64,000 nucleotides of DNA from Acridotheres tristis. Its lineage: Eukaryota > Chordata > Aves > Passeriformes > Sturnidae. The translations under genes were made by a program, and so were the position numbers. Position 1 is the first letter of the stretch; every line of letters starts with the position of its first letter. Of this stretch, positions 1 through 9,236 are shown in pieces. The notes beneath the pieces were generated by a model. It did not search any database. It had not been told where the DNA came from and was given only the letters and a program-made list of their open reading frames with translations. The stretch covers positions 434,001-498,000 of the forward strand of contig CM072909.1 in the NCBI GenBank assembly GCA_037013685.1. The letters run 5' to 3'.

Positions 1-38
1 CACATTCAGCCCCATGATTTCCCCTGTCCTGGACTCAC

Positions 39-118
39 CGTGGCAAGGGACACAAGGACTCTACGGAACATGGAGGATGTGTCAGAGACAATGTCGTCCT
101 CGAGAGTGGAGCCATACT
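39..118 (-). CDS. ANXA4: ANXA4 coding exon, residues 127-153
   Basis: 80 bases. The acceptor is gtgctcttgcag and the donor ACG|GTGAGT. It encodes [15 protein letters not shown] and [11 protein letters not shown], the end of annexin repeat 2. This is the last ANXA4 exon in the window. In the family the next exon is short (about 57 bases) and would lie beyond base 1. Confidence 0.93.
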
Positions 119-3083
119 CTGCAAGAGCACACACACAGCAGATCTGTTACTAAGAGCTCACAGAATCACAGGGTTTGCTGAGTGGGAAGGGACCCACAGG
201 CATCACCAAGTCCAACTCCTAGGCCTGCATAGAACCATCCATCCCCAAGAGTCCCACCACATGCCCAAGAATGTTGTCTAAACAGTCCTTGAGCTCCATC
301 AGGATTGATGCTGTGACACTTTAGGGAGCCTGCTCCAGTGCCCAGCAACCCACTGGGTAAATAAACTTTTTCTAACATCTATCCTAAACTGTCCCCAGGG
401 TTCGAGTTGTCTCAGCAGTGCAGCACAGGGGGACAGGCATGTCCTGCTGGCCACACTGTAACTGGGACAAGCCAGGATGCCCTTGCCCTTTCTGGCTTTC
501 ATCACAGCAATCCAGCCATCATATTGAGTAGTACAGGGCCAAATAAGAAGCACAGCCAGTATAAAATTGGCAAAAGATCCACCATGGATAGAGCTCCAGC
601 TGACAAACATAACCACCCCGCTCCATTATATTTACACCGACTACATTTCTGGGTGTAATTCTAGTCCTCAGTGCTGACAGACCCTTCTCCTGCCTCTCCA
701 CACACCCTTGCACACACACAAGTGGCTTCCGAGCCAGTATGAAATTGCATGAAGTGCTACACACGGAGTTTGTAGTTCTCATTGATGTGCCGAATCTCCG
801 CGTTGGTGCGAGAAGCCAGGATTTCAATCAGGCAGCCTTCATCCGTCCCTGCTCCCTGGGGAGTCACAAAGACAAGAGCCAAGATTGTGACAACTGTTTT
901 GAACAACTACGACTTTTGTTTATTTCATATAGCTTAATACGAAATTAATAATTAATATACAATTATGCCACTGCATACTGAATTGACCATAAGTCATGCA
1001 ACATAAAAAAGAATTTCCAAACCTTTAGAGCCCTCCTCAGTTCATGCACGTCATACATGGTGGTAGGAGTCATCAAAGCAATGATCACCCTTTCAAAATT
1101 CCCACTCAACTCAGACTTCAAGTCATCAATCAAATCCTAGAAGGCAGAAAGAGAAGAAAGGAGATAAAGATATGGTCTTTGAGAAGAGGAAGGACTTGTT
1201 CACCACTTTTCTTCATGCTCCAGCCGTCCTTGGATGAACAGTTACTCTGAAGTGAATGAGACCAAAAAAACTTGGCCAAGGAAAGCTTGTGCTCAGTGCC
1301 AATCATACTCTTGTGGAGACTGGGATGTTCTTCACATTTCACCTGAGTGGTACAACCCAAATAAGTCCACATCTCCCAGTCAGAGCCACAGGCACTGGAA
1401 GAGCACCTACCCTGCCAATAGTGCTTTTATAGGTGATCAGAACTTGCTGACGCTGGGAAACATTCAGTTTGGTCAAGGTCTCAATGATGGCATCTTCATC
1501 TGTGCCTGGAAGGAACCAATGAAAACCAGTCAAGCTGCTTGTACCAGAACCAGAGGCCTGCCCTGGCCTTGCCCAGGGTGTGCCTTTAGCCACACAACCT
1601 TACACACATCCTTGCACAACCTGGGTCTCATCTGTGCACAAGTGCCTCAGCCCAGCAGCACCACACCACAGGTCAGAGAAAACAAGAGCCTGACTAAAGA
1701 CATTTTTATGACCAAGACTTGGATTGTCCAGTGGGTTCAAGTCGCCCAATTCCCTCCAGTACCCTCTCAGGGAAGTGAGGTGATGCAAATGGCTGAACTT
1801 CCCCTCCAAAAAACCACTGGTAAAAACCTTCCCAACCGCCAGAGCTAAAAAAAAGAAAGTTTAACAGTGGAGGGAGGTAACTTACCAAATCCCTTCATGG
1901 CCTTCCTTAGTGCCTGTGCTTCTTGCTCAGCACTGAAAGTTGAGACACCCTTAACTGTTGCCTAAACCCATAGGACAGGAGTTATGAAAAGTAGTCACAA
2001 AGTGAGACATTCACAGAGTAGAGCTGAATTTTAAAAAGAAAGACAATTCAAAAGTTGCTAACATCTTTTTTGGAAAGTGACAGCAAATAAAGTCCACCCT
2101 CCAAGCATGAGTGATTTCATACCAGGTTCCAACCTGTCCTAAACATAAATCGTTTGTTCCAGAGAGATTTCCCAGTCACATAAGAAATAAGCCAGGGACT
2201 CAACTTAAAGGAGAAAATATCTTAATGCGGCTGCCCATGGAGGATCTGCTTTCCAGTTAAATAAGGGCACATAGCCTGACATCTCTGTTCAGTCCAGCTT
2301 CTTCCCAGCAGTTTTCCATGTAAATCATAGAAGAAGCTGTTCCCACCAAAGCCCCATTCCTGACTTCTCTAAGAGCAGTCAAGGACCATCATTTTATCAA
2401 ACAACACACCAGCAAGTGCAGTGTTTTACCCAAAATCGTGATTCACAAACAGGTTTCTCCTGTCTCTAGTCTAGTGCAAATACACTTTTCTTGCAAAGCT
2501 CTTTATGTTCCCAAGAAAATCATCAGCAAAATACCACTTAACATTCAAGGGGCAGAAAAATGTTCCCCTGTCCCTGGAAGTGTTCCAGGCCTGGCTGGAC
2601 AGGGCTTGGAGCAGCCTGGTCTAGTGGAAGGTATCACTACCCATGGCTGGAGGTGGAATTGGATGATGTTTAAGGTTCCTTTCAACCCAAACCATTCCAA
2701 GATTCTGTAATAACAACCATAGAAATTGCTGCCTTGCAGGCTCAACCTTGGAAGAATAATATGCCTAGGAAGTTTATCTGGAGAAATTAATGTTCTTTGA
2801 ACTAATATCTAATCTGGTTTTCCATTAACTCCCCAAATGCAAAAGCCTGTATGTGTGGGTCATTCTCCCCTACAATGAGGAAGCAGAGGCAATAAATTCA
2901 CTCCCTTGAAGGGACAGACAGTGACAGTGTTCTTCCTGCTGTGTTCTTATCTGAGCTCCACTCCCCACATTTATCAGGTCAGAGCAAAGGCTTGACACAG
3001 CCTGGCACAGCAAACACACTCACTCACCATCGTGCTTGGATCTGGTCAATCTGTTATTGTCTGCGTTGAGGGCACTCAGACAG
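39..3083 (-). CDS. ANXA4: ANXA4 (annexin A4), 5' part of the gene, spliced, incomplete at the left edge
   Basis: Annexin A4 binds acidic phospholipid membranes in a calcium-dependent way through four annexin repeats. Six exons are visible on the minus strand: 3083-3028 (5'UTR plus ATG), 1961-1886, 1505-1411, 1136-1023, 855-765 and 118-39. Joined, they give 459 coding bases, 153 codons, with no stop and consistent phases. The product starts [20 protein letters not shown]. Repeat 1 carries the calcium motif KGFGTDED (about residues 24-31) and repeat 2 carries KGAGTDEG (about 96-103). Exon lengths of 95, 114, 91 and 80 bases match my memory of the conserved annexin gene structure. Other annexins share these motifs; the head-to-head position beside AAK1, as in human 2p13.3, decides for ANXA4. 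Roughly the second half of the protein lies beyond base 1. The first, non-coding exon is not proven; a candidate ends at 6418. Confidence 0.93.
161..400 (-). repeat. CR1 LINE fragment
   Basis: In the reverse CR1 orientation it shows the usual 3'-end features: CACAGAATCACAG, then GGAAGGGACC, CCAACTCC, CCAGTGCC and the ...TCTATCCTAAACTGTCCCC segment. It lies in the ANXA4 intron between the exons at 765-855 and 39-118. The boundaries are approximate. Confidence 0.8.
401..764. other. ANXA4 intron sequence, no further feature
   Basis: This is the rest of the intron between the CR1 fragment and the 91-base exon. I see a CA-rich stretch near 700-720 and nothing else of note. Confidence 0.6.
765..855 (-). 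CDS. ANXA4: ANXA4 coding exon, residues 97-126
   Basis: 91 bases, ending in phase 1 with donor C|GTGTGT. It encodes the repeat 2 calcium loop [17 protein letters not shown] and the following helix to NENYKL. The split codon C|AG restores Gln before the tyrosine of the next exon. Confidence 0.94.
1023..1136 (-). CDS. ANXA4: ANXA4 coding exon, residues 59-96
   Basis: 114 bases, phase 0 at both ends. It encodes the end of repeat 1 and start of repeat 2: [15 protein letters not shown], then [16 protein letters not shown]. The acidic residue of SELSG is the usual distal ligand of the repeat 1 calcium site. The donor is AAG|GTTTGG, weaker than the others in this gene. Confidence 0.94.
1411..1505 (-). 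CDS. ANXA4: ANXA4 coding exon, residues 27-58
   Basis: 95 bases. The acceptor is ccttccag and the donor AGG|GTAGGT. It encodes the core of annexin repeat 1, including [11 protein letters not shown] and ending YKSTIGR, a very conserved annexin A4 segment. Confidence 0.93.
1886..1961 (-). CDS. ANXA4: ANXA4 coding exon, residues 2-26
   Basis: 76 bases, phase 0 to 1. The acceptor is gggtttag at 1962 and the donor G|GTAAGT at 1885. It encodes the N-terminal tail and first helix of repeat 1, ending KAMKGF plus the first base of the next glycine. The tail is about four residues shorter than I recall for the human protein (inference from memory). Confidence 0.88.
1970..2130. repeat. Diverged duplicate, copy A
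   Basis: This segment resembles 3940-4090 in the same orientation. Shared cores include ATTCAAAAG, GTGACAGCAA and AAGTCCACCCTCCAA, followed by a TTTCAT...CCAGG end. It starts just upstream of the ANXA4 exon at 1886-1961. It could be a local duplication or two copies of an old dispersed repeat. Confidence 0.65.
2555..2712 (+). repeat. CR1 LINE 3' end
   Basis: It reads in the CR1 sense direction: GGAGCAGCCTGGTCTAGTGG, then GGAATTGGATGATGTTTAAG, CAACCCAAACCATTC and an AGATTCTGTAA end. It sits in the ANXA4 intron downstream of the start-codon exon, antisense to the gene. Confidence 0.85.
3028..3083 (-). CDS. ANXA4: ANXA4 exon with 5'UTR and start codon
   Basis: The acceptor tttttattacag ends at 3084. 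The exon is 5'UTR except for its last three bases, ATG at 3030-3028, which lie directly against the donor GTGAGTGAGT. The start codon is thus on a different exon from the rest of the protein, and the next exon supplies GCA ACA GTT (Ala-Thr-Val). This start is chosen because no in-frame ATG occurs in the next exon before the conserved annexin core. Confidence 0.8.
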
Positions 3084-3939
3084 CTGTAATAAAAAAATAC
3101 AGGGAGTGTTAGTTTTCTAGCAAATAAGTAATAGAATGCACCTTCCTTTAAAGGTTAATGAGGCTGATTAAGTAACCATCTAATTCTTTGAGTACTAAAA
3201 GCAAGATTGAGCAGCCCAAGTGAACACCCAGGGCAGCTTCCCGGAATGTCCAGCCCCGCTTTGTGCTGAGCAAAGGCTGGATCACAACAGCCTAAGGCCA
3301 GGGCCAGGCTGGAAGGGATGTGGTGAACAGACAAGTAATTAGCAGTGGTAATTTAAAGATTCTTCTCTATTGCCTGTGTGACAGCCTAGGTGAGGCGACA
3401 AAGAGAAGCAGACAGTGTTGTTCTGGGAGCAAAGAAAATAGACTTAGTTCCCATGTCCTCCAAAATCCTGCAAGCTTTGAGCTTGCAGGTAAGAGCCTGA
3501 GGGTGGGCAGGGTGAGGATGAAGCAGGGTGAGAATGAAGTAGGGTGAGATTGCCCACACAGCCCTAACCCTTCATGGATCCTGCCTGGAAGGCAGAGACA
3601 TCGTGGTGTAGGTGAGTGCACAAAGGATAATCTCACTTGAGCACTGGGCAGGAGAATTGCTTTCCCTCTTAAAATTTTAATGGAACATTTTATATTCAAC
3701 ATCCCCTCAGTTTGGTGCACTGTGTCCTTCCTTGTAGGGCTGTAGTTTTATCTGACAAAACCCTTGAAAACCCCCAAAGCTTACTTGCCATCTGAGTTAT
3801 TAGTTCTGCTCATAATTTTGTTTGCAGTCATATAGCCTTTGCATGAACATACCAAAATTCTCCTGTGTCCCTGATCACTTGACAGGATGTCATGCACCAG
3901 GACAAGGTACACTTCCCCACAACCCACGTTCATCCCAGC

Positions 3940-4090
3940 ATCACAGGAGAGGAGTTAGGAAAGTCAGACTCAAAGAGATACCTATATAGTAGGGTCGAAT
4001 TAAATAAAAAATAAATTCAAAAGAAGCAAACACAGTGACAGCAAGTCAAGTCCACCCTCCAAATGTGTGGTTTCATTCCAGGGTTGAGTG
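3940..4090. repeat. Diverged duplicate, copy B
   Basis: This is the partner of 1970-2130, about 1.97 kb away and upstream of the start-codon exon. The similarity is strongest over 4012-4086 and stops abruptly after CCAGGGTT. Confidence 0.65.
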
Positions 4091-5590
4091 AGTTCTCTCA
4101 TTAAAGCCCTGAAGCAGAAGCAGAGGTGCCAGCAGTGAATGACATCTCTCCCTAATTCTCCTCATGATGCTTAATAGCTGCTATCCATGAGCCCAGAGAG
4201 GTGTGCAAGAACAGGAGTGTGCTTGCTCCTGCTCCACATGACTCCTACAGACCTGGAATGTACAGGGCAAGCTGTTGAGGCCAGTTAACTCTGTGTGGCA
4301 CTTGCCATATATGTGTTACACACAGGCACTCCTGGGTGCACCTCTACCTTGCTACATCCTGTACGATCAGGCAACATATGGCAATTATGAATGTGGAGTT
4401 TGCTTTCTTTCATCTGATCATGAATTCCAGTAATCACAGTATGACCTAGACCTCAGAAAAGTCATCTTTGCTCTTCTCTAATCTTTAACAGAAGTAAAAA
4501 GCCAATTTTATTTGCTTTAGTCAGACGCTAAATGAAGGCTCCAAATTTCATTGCTGTTTTTATGATGCAGCTGGTTTGTACACAGAAGAAGGAATATCAG
4601 ACAGGCTGGTTTAGCAAGTCAATTAGAGGGCAAAATAAAGGTCAGTAGCAAGGGAAATGGAAGCAGAGAAATTCTGAGTTCAAATGAGCTGGCAGAAGGA
4701 AACCAAAACATGAGGAGAGGCTGCATGTACTGCACTCAGGGCAAAGGCTCTTGCAACATCCATTAACAGCAGAAATACCACACTGAATATTGACTGCAAG
4801 ACTCTGATTTCTTCATCCTGGGAACATCACTAGAAATTGAAAGAGCAGAGCACTGAAAAGACAGCAGTGCAAACCCACTGCTCAATCTGCAAGTGCTGGT
4901 TTGTTCCTGGTGCATTTCTGTGTGAGAATGAGCCACTGAGGTTACAGGTGGAAGAGCTCAGCAGTTCAGCCAGGCTGTCTAGCATCGCCCCTGTAACCCT
5001 TTCACAGCTGAAGGGGTCTGCAGGAACTGCTCATGCTGGGGCTTTAGATGAATGAAACTCTCCTAAGCCACCCCTTGGCAAGCAGAGAGAGAAGGGAATT
5101 GCTCAGCAGATTTGCCAGCGCTCAGCAGCTTAAAACAATTCCTGGCCTGCAGCTCAATCAGGGAAAAAGAGCTTCAGGACAGGAACAATACTTCACTCTG
5201 TGTTTTGAAGAATCAAACTATGCATGCAAGAGTCAGCCAGCCAGTGCTATGGTCCTTATGTTATTTGCTTCACCCCAGAAAAAAGGCCTGGCAGAACAAG
5301 CTCAGAACACTGTGCCCAGGTGGCAGAGTGCAAGTGTAGGAGGCATCCCTCCCTTTACTCGGTTATTTTTTCCATGGATGATCTTTTTCTGGCAGGCTAA
5401 TCAGTCTGTTTTAAGTCCATATCAACATCCTCTAAAAACTGAATCCAGAACAAACCTAATCTATCAGAAAAGTGCAGAGACTATCACGTGTCTGGCCAGT
5501 TCAAGTTTAGGCTTGCACACAATCAGGTTTTCCTGACTGCTCAGAGCACATGCACAGGAACCACCAAGGAAAGCTTCCAACAGCTTAAGA
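4091..5590. other. ANXA4 upstream or intronic DNA, no gene seen
   Basis: If ANXA4 exon 1 lies near 6.4 kb, this is intron 1. Short open frames on the plus strand (such as 5048-5536) show no recognisable protein and no splice logic. I see no RNA gene. Confidence 0.5.
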
Positions 5591-5593
5591 GGA

Positions 5594-5601
5594 TATAAAA
5601 A
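5594..5601 (+). promoter_or_regulatory. TATA-like element
   Basis: TATAAAAA in a GGATATAAAAACAGGG context, followed within about 35 bases by CpG-containing sequence. It faces right, away from ANXA4, and no gene is recognised downstream. It may be chance. Confidence 0.2.
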
Positions 5602-6219
5602 CAGGGCTTTCGCACCCCCAGTTTGAGCTCGCAGCGTTGCCAGGCGTACATCTCCGGATGGGATCCGGATGGAAACCCACCGCTCTGTGACCCTTTTCCT
5701 TGCGAGGCAAACACTGGACTTGTCCGACGAGTTCCTTCATTCGGTGCACGTTTACCCAAACAACCCACACCCAGCGCTGGATCAGCTTTTCCACAGCTCC
5801 GTCAGCGCCAGCTACTCCCGGTGTTCGGGATGCAGCACTGCCTGTGCTCCCGGGGTGCCCGGGCTGGGGCTTGGGCTCGCCGCAGGGTCACTGACTCCGA
5901 GTTTGCAGCTCAGGAAAGGATCTCTCGTCTGCCACGAGCCCGAGCCCGCTGAAGTATCCCATGGCCTCCCACACAACGACCTTTATCTGGCCACTGCCCT
6001 CAGAAGGAATAAAAATATGATTCTTATAGCCTTGTACGCCTCATTCAGCCTGTGCGGCCACCCCAAGCCGTGTCACCCCCCTGTCATGCCCTCGGCGCTC
6101 CAGCAGTCAGCGGGGAAGATGTGCCAGCCTGGGCACGGCACAAATAGGAACCAAACCCCGCACTCCCTGTGCCTGGGAAAGGTCGGCCCTTCCTCCATCC
6201 CACAACTGCCCCCTGTCCT

Positions 6220-6640
6220 TGCTCAGCCCAGCCCGGAACTCCTGGCTGCCCCAGTGCCGTGGCATCGCTGGCATCGTCCAGCCCGGGGCTGCCACTCCCG
6301 CAGTGCCGTTAGTGCGCGCTGGAAAGCGGGGATAGCGCTTGGCACCTTCCCAGGCACCTCCAGCCATGCAACCCCGTGCCTATGCCAAGGGGGATACCCC
6401 GTTCGCTTGGCACTCACCCACTGTCCCGCGCAGATGCAGGGTCCCTGGAACAGATCGGGACAGCTTCGGTGGCTGTCCTGGGTGGCAAAGTCCCCGCCCT
6501 GGCGACACGCGGCAGTGACGTGCAGGAGCTCCAGCCCTGCCCTGCCCATCCCTGAACTGTTGGTTGTGATCCAGAGCAGGGAGAAGTTCCCCAGGAAGCG
6601 TCCTTCACACCGCACGTTTGAGATGTAACTCCACACTGCA
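6220..6640 (-). promoter_or_regulatory. ANXA4: CpG-rich patch, candidate ANXA4 promoter and non-coding exon 1
   Basis: CpG dinucleotides are dense here compared with the flanks, with about 11 in the 110 bases from 6233. On the minus strand there is a strong donor, GACAGTGG|GTGAGT, with the exon side ending at 6418. A non-coding first exon ending there could splice to the acceptor at 3084. No TATA box is seen on the minus strand. The link is inference; the ANXA4 promoter could equally lie elsewhere, even in the AAK1 island. Confidence 0.35.
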
Positions 6641-8516
6641 CTTTTGGGATTACACGGAGGGCTGGCAGGTTGAGACGGCTTCCACGGTCCCCGGCATTCC
6701 CTGTAAAAGTCCCTGGGAACAGAGGGGCTCTGCCTGCAGGCTCTGGTCTCTCAGTCCTGCCTGCAGCAGGGCACACCCGAGGGGGGAGCGAGGGGAACGA
6801 CGGCGTGGAGCACACAGGCAGCAACACCCCGGAGCAAGAAGTCCTGTTCCTCCCTCGGTGTTGGGTGTAGGGATTTCTTATCTGTGTCGTGCTTCCTGCG
6901 CTCCCACAGCACCTCTCTGGGTCTTCAGCATCCTCACTCCTTGTCTAGAACTCTGCACTGCAAACAGCCATGGTTTCAGTAAGGACGATTCTTTGCATAA
7001 CGGTTATTCCTTTTGCCCCAGTAAATGACAGTTCCCTCGAACCAAAACCCTTCGGGCAAAGGGTCTTCAGTTTTACCTCGATGTGACCCTACCGAGGTCA
7101 GCCATGGACATGATCACAAGGCTGACAGAGGGAAATCAGCCTTGCAATATCTTGTCTTCAACTGTTTATCCTCAGGACCTTTGGTCTCCTCTGATGCCAA
7201 AAGTGCTGTTATTTCATGGGCAAACCAACCCTCTGAGTTTTTTCCAGCTCATATGACAGCTCTGTGTCATCCCTGTGCTCTTTGCACATGCTCATTTGCT
7301 GGAAGGGGACCTAAATTTAGCAGTTTGGATGCAGGCAGGCTATGCCTCAGTGAGTATGTCTGTGTGGGTTATTTATTACAGCTCCTGCTGCAGCTCAGCC
7401 TCCCAAAACAGCTCCACAGAGCCCAGCACCTACTGCTGATGCAAGGGGACACGGACCAGGGGAACAGAAAAACCAGCGCAAACCTCAAGCCTTCTCCTTT
7501 TGCACTGCCTCTTTCTTTGCAAAATCTGGCACTTGACCCTGACCAGTATTCAGCGTGGACCAGCACATAGTATAAACCGTTGCTAAGGAGAAACTCTTCT
7601 CTTTCCTACATCTGTGAAAGTTTCCATTCTCATCCCTTCTTCTCACGTCAGCAGTCCCTGCTCTGGGCCCATTTTAATCCACCAGCAGAACTACTGTGTT
7701 TCTTACGTTGCCAGTGACTTTTTTAGCCTGTGTATTTTCATTGTCTTGTTTGCTTTCCAGTCTCTTCAGCTCCCAGGACTGGAAGGCTCTGTCACTGCAG
7801 TCACTGGTATATGCAATAGTAATTACTTAATACCATGAGTTATTAATTTTCTTTACACATTAGTTATATATTGCACCAATCCTGCCATTCATAATTTTCA
7901 TAATTTGACCTTTTCTTTCCCCCTGGGAGAGGCACCAAGTAGGAGGAATACTTGAGGATACAAAGTCCGTTCAGCAGCCAGATCCTGACACATCACACAG
8001 CCAAGTTCCCTGTAATCTTGGCTGGTTATGGATGCTGGCTCCAGAGCCATCTGATTCAGTCATGATTATTTGGGCCAGAAAGAAAAAAAAAAGGCACAAA
8101 AGCTTCTGAGCATGCTGAGAGTTGGCTGGGCTTCTCTGGAAGGTGGATAGGATGACAGGGGTTTAAGGAACCCTGTTGTACCTCGCTAAGGAGCTGCTCC
8201 CTCCAAGAAGGTGAAGGGTTGTTGCTGTATTTTCCAAGACAAGGTTCAGGTAACAAAGCTTTGTCTCTCCAGGAGCCCTTTGTGCAGGCTCTGCTCAGCT
8301 TTCAGCTTTGTCTTTATCTCTGAAAGGATGGAAAGGCTATGGTTATCCTTCAGTATCTCCAGCTGAAGGATATCACTGGCTGGCATAGCTTTGCTGTCCT
8401 TGCATCAAAAGAGGGACAGCAAGGGACAAGCCCACAGTCCCTCTCTGTGCAGTGACAGAGCACGTTGCTCTTCTCTTCACAGTTACTTCATTTGTCCTGT
8501 AAATTATTTTAACCAC
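6641..8516. other. Intergenic DNA, no gene seen
   Basis: GC content falls off to the right. I recognise no coding exon, RNA gene or complete repeat. Confidence 0.5.
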
Positions 8517-9231
8517 TGTCTTGGTTTGAAAGACAGGTATTTGCTAAGGAAAGGCAAGAGCCCCTTTCCTGAGATGCAGAGTGCAACCCCCTCCCTTTTA
8601 ATTATTTTAGTTTCAAATCAGAGGCCTTCAGCCAGGAGATGTGAGGATAGGAATAACAGTTCTTTACTGGTATCTAACAAGGCAGAAAACAACAACAGCT
8701 ATAAAAACTGAATACAGAACAGAACAGTCTATCTCAGCTCCAGTCCCTTTTGGCCAAGGCCCTCTCTCCCTGTGCTCAGTTACCGGTGCTGGGGGCAGGG
8801 CAGGTCCCACGCAGTTGAAGAGGGCTGGGTGATGGCGGCGGAGGCCCAGGGGTGAGAGGGATGGGGAAGCGACTCCCCCCTCACGGTGTCGGTCGTGGTG
8901 CTCAGCAGAGTGTCCAGAGGTAGTAGGGTGAGGTGGGAGAGCAGCAGAGCGATGTCCAACGGCAGGGAGCGTGGATCTCAGCGCTGGGATGGCAGGGGAG
9001 ATGCCAGAGCGGAGCACGGGGCGTCCTCTCCCTCCACGAGCCAAGCGAGAGAGTCCCAGCCTGCCCAGACCCCCCATCCCACCTTTCCTTTTCCGGTCTC
9101 CCCCGCTGGCCCTCCACCCACCCCCCTGCGAGAGAACATTATCTTATTGTTTTAAGGTGTAGCCACAAATACTTGGCATAACAATGGGAGAAATTCCACA
9201 GAAAGAAAAGGGAGCAATTCAACCCCCAACA
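8517..9231. mobile_element. Solo LTR of an avian endogenous retrovirus
   Basis: The element is 715 bp, begins TGTCTTGGTTTG and ends CCCCCAACAACA, so it has the TG...CA ends of an LTR. It is flanked by a perfect 5-bp direct repeat, ACCAC, at 8512-8516 and 9232-9236, the target duplication. No internal gag, pol or env sequence is present, so it is a solo LTR left by recombination. A 5-bp duplication fits ERV classes other than the 6-bp class II type. The TGTCTTGGTTTGAAAGACAG end resembles passerine LTRs I remember. A TATA-like CTATAAAAAC at 8699-8708 is on the plus strand. The transcription direction is not certain. Confidence 0.85.
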
Positions 9232-9236
9232 ACCAC

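Noticed and set aside
5669..6628. A 319-codon plus-strand open frame downstream of a TATA-like box
   Set aside because: Its composition is that of GC-rich chance translation (Pro, Ser, Arg, Cys rich, no domain), other frames are also open there, and no conserved motif is seen. CpG content explains its length.
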